The notes beneath the pieces were generated by a model that had not been told where the DNA came from, did no database searches, and saw only the letters and a list, made by a program, of their open reading frames with translations. This document shows positions 31,844 to 41,392 of a stretch of DNA of 42,746 bases, one piece after another. The translations under genes and the position numbers were made by a program. How positions within the stretch are numbered: position 1 is the stretch's first letter; the number at the start of each line of letters is the position of its first letter. The stretch comes from an uncultured Eubacterium sp. (lineage in GTDB: Bacteria; Bacillota; Clostridia; Lachnospirales; Lachnospiraceae). The stretch lies in assembly GCA_947384955.1 (NCBI GenBank), contig CANDJC010000028.1, positions 1 through 42,746 on the forward strand. The letters are read 5' to 3'.

Positions 31844-34375
31844 TTATTTATTCGTAAAAGTCCTATTAATCGGAATCTCATGCGTCACATACACATTCCG
31901 GTTCCCCGCCATTTTCACAACCGAGCGCACACTTATCGCAGTAATATGAATCTGCTCCCCGCTGCGCACCGGAATTGCTGCTCCCTGGAGTCTGGTTCCT
32001 GCAGCTGTACAGTTCAAAATCGACCCTCCGTCCGGAATACTGATACAGTTAACTGCCACCTGCAGCGCATTCTGCACAGTAGTATCCGTCGTCAGCTTCA
32101 AAATCGAATAATCCGGCACCTGCTGTTCATCTTTAATGACAATATTAGTCGTCGTCTTTGCCCTGTAAGAGGAAGTTGTGTAATTATATCTCTGATTATA
32201 CTCCAGCGTTACCGTATAAGTGCCCGATTCCGCCTTTTCGCAGATATCCACACCGTTTGTCCCTCCCCGGATGGTCAGCGGTTTTAATGTCAGCAGTTTT
32301 CCGTTCAATGTAATCGCGCTTCCGCTGGATACAGTCATACTGTTGCCATAGCTGGTATTTCCCTTTTTCACCGAAGCGCTGACAATCGTCACATACTGAT
32401 TAAATACCCCGCCGCGGTATTCTGCAACGCGGATGTTAATGTCCTTATCCGTTTCTGTCGTCGTTTCATCGATGGTCAGGTCTCTTTCCGTGTCAGCTTC
32501 CACCTGATAAGTATACTGATTTCCTGCCGGCGCTGATACAATTACCGTAAATGCCTGATTTAAGGTTACACCGTCTGATGTCAGCACAAGCGTGCAGCTG
32601 TAAATGCCGGTAGCGGCGCGGGCTGCTTTGATAATCACACTGTTTTTCTGATTATCATAAGTAACGTCTAACGCTTTGCCGTATGCTTCCGTAATCACTC
32701 CGGTTTCATTTGTTAAAGCAAGATTTTCCCCATACTGGTCCTTAGCTGTCACCGGGATTACCTTCTGATAGCTCGGTTCATTGGATACATTTGACATTCC
32801 AATAGCTGTTTCTTTCATCTGAATGGATGCCATATAACGTGCCGCTTTGATGTTAATGGAATACGTATAGGTCACTGGCAGCGCGCCCTGGTATGCCGTC
32901 ACGATAACGGTAACGCTTCCGGCCTTAATCGGTGTCACTTTTCCTTCCGCACTGATAATCAGGCTGTCCGGGTCCTGAGACGAATAGGTGATTTTATCGT
33001 AAACGATTGCCGCGTCATCTGCATTGTAAGCCTTAAAATGCGCATACATCGTATCGCCTACCGCAACTTCCCGCACATCCTCTTCTTTAAACGCCGGCTC
33101 CTGGGAATGCTTTGTCAGGGTAAATCTGGTCTGTGCGGCTTCTTCTGCCTTCTGTGCCACGCAGACAATGGTTTTCATATCCTTCAGGCGTATCGTGCCG
33201 TCCGCGGAAGTATATTCGAGCGTGACATTGGCAATGCTTCCTACAGTTGTCATAAACAGCTGGTTTGTCTGCTGGTCTAACAGGCCGTTGGTCGCATTTG
33301 CCGTATAATGGAAAATGCCGTCTTTGACTGTATTCGTAACGTCTACATCTTTTGCATCTAATAAAACATACTCAATCGGGGTATATTTTCCTGCCTGGGC
33401 TGAAGTCGTGGTAATCGACAGCTTTACCGGTTTTCCGACGCTGGAAGTAAATTCCTTGGAATACCCGCCGCAGGAAATGGTATAATTTCTGGCGTCTGCA
33501 AAGTTCGAAGCCGTTGTCAGCGTCGCTGTTTTTCCGTCATCGGAATATTTGACTTTCTTTACGAGAATGGAAGATTCCCCGGATTTAATCGTAAAATCTG
33601 TTTCCTTATACTGCACAGGCAGCGCGGAATTAAACTGTACGACAAGGCCGTTCGAAGCTGTCTGCTTTACGCTTTCTAAGTAGCTGCCGACAACAGCCTG
33701 TACTTCTTTTGTGCACAGCGGCTGGCCTTTCTGCGAATTTTTTGCAGTTACTGTAATGGTATAAGTATCCGGCTTGTCCGGCGTCCATTTACCGTCCTCG
33801 GTAATCTGCGAAGAGCAGTCTGCACCTTTTGCGTCTTTCACTGACCAGTATACCTTGCTCGTAGAATTCGCCGGCGTCATAACCGCCTTTAACGGGTAGG
33901 TCTGTGCCGCGGTCACAAGCTTTAAGTCTTTGATGCTGGAAGTATCGATGTCAATGGCCTTTGCCTTGCTCAGCACCCTGCCTGCAAAGGTAATTTTATT
34001 GACCAGCTTCCACTTTGACGTATATACATTTACGGTAATGCGGATGCGCTCGCCGGATGCAAACGCTGCCGCGCCCTTACTGTCTATGGTCAGCGTATTC
34101 GCTGCAGTCTTTCCCTGGGCAATGACCTTTTTGGTATCAAAAGCTGCGTAAATCTTGCCCTTTCCTGTAATGTGCCATTTCAAAATATAGCCTTTCTGCA
34201 CATTTTTCACTTTGATATCATAAACACCATTATTTGCACGGTTTTCATAAAAACTGGTAAAAGTCTCCTGAAATGCCGGAGCGGATGCTGCTTTCACATG
34301 CACCGGCATGCATAGAAGCGTCATGATAACTGCAAACGCAAACACCGCAAGTCCTTTTTTAATCTGCCTGTACAT
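31844..34375 (-). CDS. large secreted surface protein with Ig-like (Big_2-type) domains
   Basis: 843 residues from the ATG at 34375, which AAGGAGG precedes by 5 bases (an in-frame TTG at 34390 is unlikely). Signal peptide residues 1-30 (KKGLAVFAFAVIMTLL..VKAASA). The rest is beta-rich repeat sequence with Big_2-like units, for example ITYSSQDPDSLIISAEGKVT and SVTVIVTAYQGALPV around 460-520. No LPXTG or other clear anchor is visible at the C-terminus (HEIPINRTFTNK). Probably an exported adhesin or matrix protein, or one retained through the surface glycan made by the neighbouring genes. It has its own promoter. Confidence 0.78.
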   Translation of the reverse strand: MYRQIKKGLAVFAFAVIMTLLCMPVHVKAASAPAFQETFTSFYENRANNGVYDIKVKNVQKGYILKWHITGKGKIYAAFDTKKVIAQGKTAANTLTIDSKGAAAFASGERIRITVNVYTSKWKLVNKITFAGRVLSKAKAIDIDTSSIKDLKLVTAAQTYPLKAVMTPANSTSKVYWSVKDAKGADCSSQITEDGKWTPDKPDTYTITVTAKNSQKGQPLCTKEVQAVVGSYLESVKQTASNGLVVQFNSALPVQYKETDFTIKSGESSILVKKVKYSDDGKTATLTTASNFADARNYTISCGGYSKEFTSSVGKPVKLSITTTSAQAGKYTPIEYVLLDAKDVDVTNTVKDGIFHYTANATNGLLDQQTNQLFMTTVGSIANVTLEYTSADGTIRLKDMKTIVCVAQKAEEAAQTRFTLTKHSQEPAFKEEDVREVAVGDTMYAHFKAYNADDAAIVYDKITYSSQDPDSLIISAEGKVTPIKAGSVTVIVTAYQGALPVTYTYSINIKAARYMASIQMKETAIGMSNVSNEPSYQKVIPVTAKDQYGENLALTNETGVITEAYGKALDVTYDNQKNSVIIKAARAATGIYSCTLVLTSDGVTLNQAFTVIVSAPAGNQYTYQVEADTERDLTIDETTTETDKDINIRVAEYRGGVFNQYVTIVSASVKKGNTSYGNSMTVSSGSAITLNGKLLTLKPLTIRGGTNGVDICEKAESGTYTVTLEYNQRYNYTTSSYRAKTTTNIVIKDEQQVPDYSILKLTTDTTVQNALQVAVNCISIPDGGSILNCTAAGTRLQGAAIPVRSGEQIHITAISVRSVVKMAGNRNVYVTHEIPINRTFTNK

Positions 34376-34409
34376 AATGCCCTCCTTCAAAATAAAATAG
34401 TTATGCTAT

Positions 34410-34438
34410 ATTTTACCATTTTTATTTTGAATTTACAA
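34410..34438 (-). promoter_or_regulatory. predicted promoter of the Ig-like surface protein gene
   Basis: Minus strand: -35 TTGTAA (34433-34438, overlapping the ABC transporter stop codon), 17-base AT-rich spacer, -10 TAAAAT (34410-34415), about 35 bases before the ATG. Confidence 0.5.
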
Positions 34439-36205
34439 CCGCTCCAGACGGATTATTTTGCCATTTTCCACTTTAAAAATAAAATCGCACTCCTCTATCG
34501 TCGTCAGGCGGTGTGCAATGATAACAAGCGTTTTCTTTCCGTGCAGCCGGTTAATGGATTCCATAATGGCTGCTTCTGTTTCGTTATCAAGCGCGGACGT
34601 CGCTTCGTCAAAAATAACCAGCTCCGGGTCTGTATACAGCGCTCTTGCGATTCCGATTCTCTGACGCTGCCCGCCGGAGAGACGCACGCCCCTTTCTCCG
34701 ATTTTCGTCTCGATGCCGTCCGGGAGGCTGTCGATAAATGTCTTTAACTGCGCCTCTTTTACGGCCTCCCATACCTTGTTATCGTCAGTTTCATCTTTTT
34801 TCAGGCCAAAGGCAATATTGGCGCGAATCGTGTCGTCTAACATATAAATCGTCTGCGGTATATAACTAAGATGCGATAGCCAGCCGCCGTAATCATCCCG
34901 GATATCCCGCCCGTCTGTCAGCACGCATCCGGCCTGGGGTCTCAGCAGTCCCAAAAGAATATCGACAGCCGTTGTTTTCCCGGACCCGGAGCTTCCGATA
35001 ATCCCGATGGATTTGCCCGCCGGAATGACCATGTCCGCATCGGCAAGCACATCCGCGGCCGCGTTCGGATAGCGGAAACGGATGCCGGATAATTCAAACT
35101 GTTTTTCGTACGTCAGCGTCCTTCCTTCCCTGCGGGCAGCTTCTTTTTTCGCTTCCTGCGCCTGCTGCTCTTTTTGCTTATGCTGTTCAAAATCTTTTGC
35201 CGCGTTCAGGTTCTGAATCAGATTGTCTAACATCGGTTCCTGGAAAGCCGCGGAGTTGACCGCCCCGCTGATACGCGTCGTGCTCGGCAAAAGCCGCACC
35301 GCCGCAAATGCAAAAGCCGTCAGCTGCGGCATCAGGTCATTAATGCTCTGGCCCATGGATAAAAATACCATAATAACGGCTAACACTGACGCCACGCTGA
35401 CTGCTTCGATTAAAAGGCGCGGCATCAGCGTGACAACACTGTTGATTTTTTCCGCATCAATTGCTTTTTTACCGTAAACGGCGTATTCTTCAATAAAATA
35501 TTCTTCCCTGTGGCTGACCTTTACATCCTTGATGCCGTTAATCGACTGCAGCATCCACTTATTGGCTAAGGACGTATTTTTCATAAACCTCTGGCTGGCC
35601 CTTCGAAGCACCGGCTTGACCGCCTTAAACATCAGCAGCATAATGAAGCCCAGCACAAGGCCGATTAAGGCTGCCATGCCAGGGTCGATTAAGAAAATAA
35701 TGATAATCAGCGAAGCGCTGACAATGACCTCTGTAAAAAAGTTCAGCACCGTTGTGAGCAGCCCGAATGCATTGATGACATCGGTATTGATAATGCGCAT
35801 AATCTCAGATGTCGTCGCGTTTAAATAAAACTCGTACGGGCGGTACATATAGACCCGCAGCAGCTGTTTCTGCACAAGAAAGCGCTGGTTGCACACAAAC
35901 CGGTACTGCAGGTAATATTCCATAAATAAAAAGGCGTTTTTGAAAATGTAAATAAACACAAGCGCGCCTAAAATCAGCATCATCGCCTCATAGTCCGTCT
36001 GAATCGGAAAGATGCGGCAGATAAGCTGCATATAGGGTTTTTGCATAAAATTTTTATCGGTAACCGCCGTCATCAGCGGCAGCACCAGCGAAACACCCGC
36101 CATTTCCAGTACCGCGCCGATTACCATCAAAACACCCAGCAGCAGAATCCGCGCCTGCTGCTCACGGGTCATGATGCTTTGGAACTTTTTTACAATTCGA
36201 ATCAT
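34433..36205 (-). CDS. ABC transporter, fused permease/ATPase (MsbA/PglK-like exporter or flippase)
   Basis: 590 residues. Six membrane helices lie in the first 320 residues. The ATPase domain has Walker A GSSGSGKTTAVD, signature LSGGQRQRIGIARAL, Walker B LVIFDEATSALD and the H-loop IIAHRL. It works as a homodimer. As the last gene of a glycan-synthesis run that also encodes a membrane sugar-phosphate transferase, it is probably a flippase for lipid-linked sugars, like PglK; this is context inference. AGGAGTAAGG lies before the ATG. It starts 12 bases after the dehydratase gene. Confidence 0.9.
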   Translation of the reverse strand: MIRIVKKFQSIMTREQQARILLLGVLMVIGAVLEMAGVSLVLPLMTAVTDKNFMQKPYMQLICRIFPIQTDYEAMMLILGALVFIYIFKNAFLFMEYYLQYRFVCNQRFLVQKQLLRVYMYRPYEFYLNATTSEIMRIINTDVINAFGLLTTVLNFFTEVIVSASLIIIIFLIDPGMAALIGLVLGFIMLLMFKAVKPVLRRASQRFMKNTSLANKWMLQSINGIKDVKVSHREEYFIEEYAVYGKKAIDAEKINSVVTLMPRLLIEAVSVASVLAVIMVFLSMGQSINDLMPQLTAFAFAAVRLLPSTTRISGAVNSAAFQEPMLDNLIQNLNAAKDFEQHKQKEQQAQEAKKEAARREGRTLTYEKQFELSGIRFRYPNAAADVLADADMVIPAGKSIGIIGSSGSGKTTAVDILLGLLRPQAGCVLTDGRDIRDDYGGWLSHLSYIPQTIYMLDDTIRANIAFGLKKDETDDNKVWEAVKEAQLKTFIDSLPDGIETKIGERGVRLSGGQRQRIGIARALYTDPELVIFDEATSALDNETEAAIMESINRLHGKKTLVIIAHRLTTIEECDFIFKVENGKIIRLERL

Positions 36206-36217
36206 GTTCCTTACTCC

Positions 36218-38080
36218 TTATTTATTCTGAATGGAATAGGTAGGCACTATCTGCTGCACCGCCTGGCGGATATCGTCCGGCTCCTCTACGACATAATCGC
36301 GCAGCTGCTCTAACCGTTTCATAAATTCCTCTTCGTCAAACTGAATCGGCTTTCCGATATGAATCAGCTTATTTGCCGTATCCTGGAGCCCCTCTTCTTC
36401 CATCAGCATCTCCTCATACAGCTTTTCTCCCGGCCGCAGCCCGGAAAATACGATGTGGATATCCTCGTCCGGCTTATGCCCGGATAATAAAATCAGGTTT
36501 CTTGCCAGGTCCGCGATTTTCACCGGCTCTCCCATATCCAGCACAAAAATCTCGCCGCCCTTTGCATAAGCCCCCGCCTGCAGCACTAATGACACAGCTT
36601 CCGGAATGGTCATAAAATAACGGATAATATCAGGATGCGTCACCGTAACCGGACCGCCCTGGGCAATCTGCTTTTTAAACAGCGGAATGACGCTGCCGTT
36701 GCTGCCGATGACATTTCCAAACCGCACGGCAACGTATTCGGTCTGAGAGTGATTATTGTATGTCTGGATAATCATTTCGCAGATTCGCTTCGTCGCCCCC
36801 ATAATATTGGTCGGATTCACGGCCTTATCTGTCGAAATCATAACAAACCGGCGCACATGATGCCTGTCCGCTGCCTGCACAACCTTCCAGGTCCCGAGCA
36901 CATTATTTTTTACCGCCTCATTCGGGCTTGTCTCCATCAAAGGCACATGCTTGTGGGCCGCAGCGTGGTAGACAATGTTCGGCTGATAAGCGGCAAAAAT
37001 ATCGTCCATCCGCTTCGTATTGCGCACGGATGCGATAAGCGTTACCAGATTCAGCTGCGGGAACCGGTGCAGCAGCTCCTGCTGAATATCATATGCGGAG
37101 TTTTCATAAATATCCACAATGATTAACTGTTTCGGATTATGGGACGCAATCTGCCTGCACAGCTCGCTGCCAATCGAGCCGCCGCCGCCCGTTACCATAA
37201 CAACCTGCCCGGATACATAGCCCATAATCGAGTCCAAATCGATTTCTACCGGGTCCCTGCCTAACAGGTCGTTCATATCCACGTCTTTTAGCTTCGTTAC
37301 GCTCACATCCCCGTTTACAAGCTGGTACATGCCCGGCAGACGCTTTAATTCGCAGCCGGTTTCCTTGCAGATTTCCACAATTTCTTTGATTTTTTTCGGC
37401 GGCGCTGACGGAATCGCAATCATAATTTCATGCACATGCAGGATATCCACCAGCTCCGGTATCATATGGCGGTCGCCGTAAACCCGCACGCCGTGCATAT
37501 AGCTGCCCTTTTTCATCAAATCGTCGTCTACGGCTCCCACAATGTTCAGGTTAATGTATTTACTGTCGATAATCTCTTTAATCAGCATATTCCCGGCGCT
37601 GCCCGCCCCTACAATCAGCACATTGCGCTGCTTTGTCTTCTGCCCGGACAGCTTCTGGCGCACGATGCGGATGACACGGTAAAAATACCGCCCGAAAATC
37701 GTAAATATCAAAAGAAACAGCCCGTAAAAGACATAAAAACTGCGCGGCATCGGATAAGACGAATTTCGTCCATGCAGGATATGTACATAAACAGTCAGTA
37801 TAATATCGTCCAGAAAGCATGCGCAGCAGATATACATAAGCTCCGTCGAGCCCGCATAAGACCACAGGCTCGAATACAGCCTGAAAAGCATAAAGATAAT
37901 GACGGTAATCACCGCCGCCGTCCACATAATCTGCACGCATTTATCCAGATAATTATCCGGTATCCATTCCAGATGAAGGTCAAATCTGGCCATCAGCGCT
38001 AACAGGCAGGAAAGGACTACCACACATATATCATAACATACGAGGAAAAACCTCCGTATCCACAGCTCCATATTTTTCAT
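36218..38080 (-). CDS. membrane nucleotide-sugar 4,6-dehydratase (CapD/PglF/WbpM-like)
   Basis: 620 residues. Four N-terminal membrane helices (about 10-140), a first Rossmann motif (LIVGAGSAGNMLIKE, 155-169), then the catalytic SDR domain with VTGGGGSIGSELCRQI, YHAAAHKHVPLME and STDKAVNPTNIMGATKR (Met..Lys catalytic pair of this subfamily). It converts a UDP-HexNAc, likely UDP-GlcNAc, to the 4-keto-6-deoxy sugar. It lies between the sugar-phosphate transferase fusion and the ABC transporter genes, so the glycan probably contains a deoxy-amino sugar. Confidence 0.92.
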   Translation of the reverse strand: MKNMELWIRRFFLVCYDICVVVLSCLLALMARFDLHLEWIPDNYLDKCVQIMWTAAVITVIIFMLFRLYSSLWSYAGSTELMYICCACFLDDIILTVYVHILHGRNSSYPMPRSFYVFYGLFLLIFTIFGRYFYRVIRIVRQKLSGQKTKQRNVLIVGAGSAGNMLIKEIIDSKYINLNIVGAVDDDLMKKGSYMHGVRVYGDRHMIPELVDILHVHEIMIAIPSAPPKKIKEIVEICKETGCELKRLPGMYQLVNGDVSVTKLKDVDMNDLLGRDPVEIDLDSIMGYVSGQVVMVTGGGGSIGSELCRQIASHNPKQLIIVDIYENSAYDIQQELLHRFPQLNLVTLIASVRNTKRMDDIFAAYQPNIVYHAAAHKHVPLMETSPNEAVKNNVLGTWKVVQAADRHHVRRFVMISTDKAVNPTNIMGATKRICEMIIQTYNNHSQTEYVAVRFGNVIGSNGSVIPLFKKQIAQGGPVTVTHPDIIRYFMTIPEAVSLVLQAGAYAKGGEIFVLDMGEPVKIADLARNLILLSGHKPDEDIHIVFSGLRPGEKLYEEMLMEEEGLQDTANKLIHIGKPIQFDEEEFMKRLEQLRDYVVEEPDDIRQAVQQIVPTYSIQNK

Positions 38081-38109
38081 TCGTTTCTTCTCCTTAATAA
38101 TCTCCCGCG

Positions 38110-39843
38110 TCAGCCCGTTTTTTGTTCTGTATCCGAACCAGAACCTGCCTGTGTTACATAAATGCTTTCCTCTAATCCATGCACACGGTAATTCCCTTTC
38201 GGATAAGCGCTCATAGAAAGGTCATAGCTGAAGCTGCCAAACGCCTTTTCCGCCATTTTCCCGGCCTTTCCAGGAACCGCGGCCGCAAGCCGGACAAACG
38301 GAGCCAGCGCTTTGATAAGACGGACCTTTCTGCCGCCCGCCTGCGCGATAAGGGCCACCAGGGCAGACGTATCCGCATAGGTATCATTCTGCGGGAAAAA
38401 TACGCCGCTGTCTTCGTTTTCGATTAAAAGGCGCACAAATTCACACAGATTGTCGATATGTAACAGGGAACGTTCATTTTTCACAAGCGGAAATACCGGC
38501 GTTACGGCTGCTATTTTCGCAAGCATCTGATAATTTCCTTTTCCGCCTTTTCCATAAATCATCGGCGGACGCAGCACGCAGACTTTAAAATCCTCAGTCG
38601 CCAGAGCCCGGACTCCTTTGTCCCCCTGCCATTTGCTGTTTCCGTAAACATTCGCAGGCGCCGGCCTTGTTTTTGCGGTAATCCGCCGCCGGCCTTCGTC
38701 CGGCCCCGCGCTTTCGCCGTAAATAATCATGCTGCTCATAGAAATAAACTGCTTTACACCGGCGCTTTTCGCCTTCTTCGCCGCTTCTACGGCAAGGTCG
38801 CGGTTTACTTCATAATATAGCTGCTTCTGTGCCTTCGATACTTTCTCCGTGTCCACATGCGCAATGCCTGCCACATGAAAAACCGTATCATATTTCGAAA
38901 AATCATGTTCCTTCCACTGCTCTCCGTGCACATCCAGCTCGGTCACCTCATAATGCCCGCCAAATGCAGACAGCCAGTCCTTTACGGCCATGCCGATAAA
39001 ACTCCCTGCCCCGGTAATCAGTATTTTTTTCTTCTCTTTTGCAAGGAGCTCCTTATCCCGTTCATAAATCAGCCTGGCAGCTTCCTTTCCGCCCGGCACA
39101 GCTGCTCTGTGCACATTCCGCCCTCCTGCTGTGCCCTGCCTGTTTTCCTTTTTTCGTACAGCTCTTTCGATTCCTCTGGCACTGTCTTTCCCGCTCATAG
39201 TTACATACTGTCTGGTACGCCTTATCGTCCCTGTGCCGCCTTCCACAACGCCTCTGTGTCCGGCTACGGCAAAAACAGTGCCGATGACGCAGCGGATATC
39301 CATCCAGAGCCCGTATTTTTTCACATATTCTCCGTCCAGCACTGCTTTCACCGGGATTTCCAGTTCATCCCTGCCGTTAATCTGCGCCCATCCCGTAAGG
39401 CCCGGCAGGATATCGTTCGCCCCGTATTTATCGCGCTCTTTTATCAAATCATACTGATTCCACAAAGCCGGCCTCGGCCCCACAATGCTCATATCTCCCC
39501 GCAGGATATTAAAAAGCTGCGGCAGCTCATCCAGGCTGTATTTACGCAGAAACGCGCCTGTTTTTGTCACCATGGCATCCGGGTTTTTCAAAAGATGCGT
39601 CGGCATATCCTTCGGCGTATCTGTATACATCGTGCGGAATTTATAGATTTCAAAATGCTTTTTATGGATACCGACCCGGGTCTGGCGGAAAATAACCGGG
39701 CCCCTGGAGTCTTTCTTTATCGCGATGCTGATGCCGATAAGAAGCGGCGACAAAAAAAATACGGCAGTGCCGGATAATGCAGCATCGGCAATGCGCTTAA
39801 ATCTGGTGTAGCGGGTATTTGTATGTACTGCTTTTTCGTTCAT
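38110..39843 (-). CDS. fusion of sugar-phosphate transferase (PglC/WcaJ type) and NAD-dependent epimerase
   Basis: 577 residues. Residues 1-205 are a bacterial sugar transferase: one hydrophobic segment (20-42), [33 protein letters not shown] and [16 protein letters not shown] basic linker (206-270) follows, then an extended SDR domain: [11 protein letters not shown] (274-284), [21 protein letters not shown] and [12 protein letters not shown] (Tyr..Lys pair). The first part would start glycan synthesis by moving a sugar phosphate to undecaprenyl phosphate; the second may make or modify that sugar. The two parts are usually separate genes. GGAGGAAGG lies before the ATG. Confidence 0.9.
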   Translation of the reverse strand: MNEKAVHTNTRYTRFKRIADAALSGTAVFFLSPLLIGISIAIKKDSRGPVIFRQTRVGIHKKHFEIYKFRTMYTDTPKDMPTHLLKNPDAMVTKTGAFLRKYSLDELPQLFNILRGDMSIVGPRPALWNQYDLIKERDKYGANDILPGLTGWAQINGRDELEIPVKAVLDGEYVKKYGLWMDIRCVIGTVFAVAGHRGVVEGGTGTIRRTRQYVTMSGKDSARGIERAVRKKENRQGTAGGRNVHRAAVPGGKEAARLIYERDKELLAKEKKKILITGAGSFIGMAVKDWLSAFGGHYEVTELDVHGEQWKEHDFSKYDTVFHVAGIAHVDTEKVSKAQKQLYYEVNRDLAVEAAKKAKSAGVKQFISMSSMIIYGESAGPDEGRRRITAKTRPAPANVYGNSKWQGDKGVRALATEDFKVCVLRPPMIYGKGGKGNYQMLAKIAAVTPVFPLVKNERSLLHIDNLCEFVRLLIENEDSGVFFPQNDTYADTSALVALIAQAGGRKVRLIKALAPFVRLAAAVPGKAGKMAEKAFGSFSYDLSMSAYPKGNYRVHGLEESIYVTQAGSGSDTEQKTG

Positions 39844-39900
39844 GACCTGATACCTTCCTCCGTATACAGCGGTGCTGTAAGTTCTTTTATCCGAAATGCC

Positions 39901-39931
39901 TGTAACAGTAAAGACGGGCTGTACTGTTACA
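39901..39931. promoter_or_regulatory. inverted repeat in the leader of the transferase-epimerase gene
   Basis: Perfect 10-bp arms TGTAACAGTA (39901-39910) and TACTGTTACA (39922-39931) around an 11-base centre, about 58 bases upstream of the ATG at 39843. It may be an operator or a leader hairpin. The rest of 39844-40054 shows no gene; a TATAAT lies further upstream without a good -35. Confidence 0.5.
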
Positions 39932-40054
39932 AGAGCTTTTCTTATTTTATCATATTATAGAACGGCTGAAAATATGAATCTTTCATCTTGGGCTGACACT
40001 TTATGCCATGTATCCTTCTGGCATAAATGCAGTTTTTTGGGAAACGTGACGGCC

Positions 40055-40324
40055 CTATTTCAGGCCGTTCAAATCAAAATACACCCGGCTTTTTACTGTA
40101 TCATCCAGCGCCTGAATCAGTGTCCCGGCCTCCTGGATGTGCTCGCGGTGCGTAATGATAACACACACTTGTCTCGCTCCCTCGTATTTTTTCCGCCGCA
40201 GCAGAGGGACCTTATGCCACTCCTCTGCATACGGAAGACTCTTTTGTATCATCGCATTCATTACTTTTGATCTGACTCCTGCATCTGCGATAGCGCATAA
40301 TGCAATATCACGTACTGCCCTCAT
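40055..40324 (-). CDS. small uncharacterised protein, 89 aa
   Basis: Not recognised. The frame fits the gap between the GT2 gene (17 bases away) and the transferase fusion, in the same direction. The C-terminal half (RQVCVIITHREHIQEAGTLI, then QALDDTVKSRVYFDLNG) has strand-helix character and the N-terminal half is helical; no membrane segment. The ribosome site (GGGGG, 13 bases before the ATG) is weak. A short GC hairpin (ACGGCC/GGCCGT, 40049-40068) spans its stop. It could be a small regulator or a gene remnant. Confidence 0.45.
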   Translation of the reverse strand: MRAVRDIALCAIADAGVRSKVMNAMIQKSLPYAEEWHKVPLLRRKKYEGARQVCVIITHREHIQEAGTLIQALDDTVKSRVYFDLNGLK

Positions 40325-40341
40325 ATTTTACAGTCTGCCCC

Positions 40342-41358
40342 CTAATTAAATCCTACCACTTTCTGCGCAATTTTATATGCCGCAATGGAAATGCGCCTTC
40401 CGCCTCTGCCCGGAAGATTCATCGTATTTCCCATAATCCCGTTTCGAAGCCGGTGAAACAGCCGGATGTCCTGCTGTTTGATATAACGCCACAGCTCCCG
40501 CTTTTTCTCCAGGTTTTCCTCCGTTCCTGAACGAATCAGCAGAACCGTGGAAATCACGGTGATAATTTCCAGGTAATTAAACATATACTTCCGCTGCTTT
40601 TTATTTGGGATTTTCCATAAATCATAAGCGTCAATCATCATTTTATTGACTTTAATCTGCTGGTCAATGCGCCTTATCATAATCTCTTCATTCACCGACT
40701 GGTCGCCTCTTCCGATATAGTACCGGTAAAAATCCACATTCAGGTAATACATCGTCTTTACATGCACCAGCGGGATATACACATACAGATTATCGACATA
40801 AAACGTATGCTTTGGAAGCTCCAGGCCGCAGTCCCTTAGAAGCTTCGTCCGGTAAATAACCGAATGCATCAAAAGGTACTGGCCCTTTCTCATATGGCGC
40901 ACATCGCTCCAGGTAAACATTTTATCCTGAACTAGCGCGGATGTATATTTCATTACCTTTTTATGCTTTGCTCCTTCTTTTTCATACACAAAATTCGAAA
41001 TCAGCATATCCAGCGTCTGGTCAGAGCCTGCAATTTCCCGCAGCGTATCCAGAATCTTTTGATATGCCTCTAAATCCACCCAGTCGTCGCTGTCTACCAC
41101 CTTGAAAAACAGTCCCTGCGCATTCTTAAGCCCTGTATTGACTGCTTCCCCGTGTCCGCCGTTTTCCTGATGTACCGCTTTTACAATCTCCGGATATTTT
41201 TTCTCATATGCCCTGGCAATCTCCGGTGTCATATCCTGGGAACCGTCATTTACGATAATAATTTCCACATCATCTCCTCCAGGCAGCAGGGATTTGATAC
41301 AGCGCTCCATATAATCCTGGGAATTGTAACACGGTATTGCAATCGATAATAGTTTCAT
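40342..41358 (-). CDS. glycosyltransferase family 2
   Basis: 338 residues with a GT-A fold at the N-terminus: SIAIPCYNSQDYMERCIKSL, VEIIIVNDGSQDMT (nucleotide-sugar binding Asp), GGHGEAVNTGLKNAQG and the metal-binding FKVVDSDDWVD. The C-terminal part (about 220-338) is basic and amphipathic, which fits peripheral membrane binding. It adds a sugar to a lipid-linked glycan. It starts about 35 bases after the UDP-galactopyranose mutase gene, so galactofuranose is one candidate donor sugar, though this is inference. Confidence 0.93.
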   Translation of the reverse strand: MKLLSIAIPCYNSQDYMERCIKSLLPGGDDVEIIIVNDGSQDMTPEIARAYEKKYPEIVKAVHQENGGHGEAVNTGLKNAQGLFFKVVDSDDWVDLEAYQKILDTLREIAGSDQTLDMLISNFVYEKEGAKHKKVMKYTSALVQDKMFTWSDVRHMRKGQYLLMHSVIYRTKLLRDCGLELPKHTFYVDNLYVYIPLVHVKTMYYLNVDFYRYYIGRGDQSVNEEIMIRRIDQQIKVNKMMIDAYDLWKIPNKKQRKYMFNYLEIITVISTVLLIRSGTEENLEKKRELWRYIKQQDIRLFHRLRNGIMGNTMNLPGRGGRRISIAAYKIAQKVVGFN

Positions 41359-41392
41359 TCTTTTCTCCTTTAACCGGCAAATAAGGCCCGCA

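Noticed and set aside
38857-39777. 306-codon plus-strand frame opposite the sugar transferase fusion
   Set aside because: Antisense to a gene with clear catalytic motifs; the product is Pro/His/Arg-rich without a fold signature.
40049-40068. Possible terminator at the end of the 89-aa gene (ACGGCC/GGCCGT)
   Set aside because: A short stem overlapping the stop codon and not followed by Ts; an attenuating or chance hairpin is equally likely.
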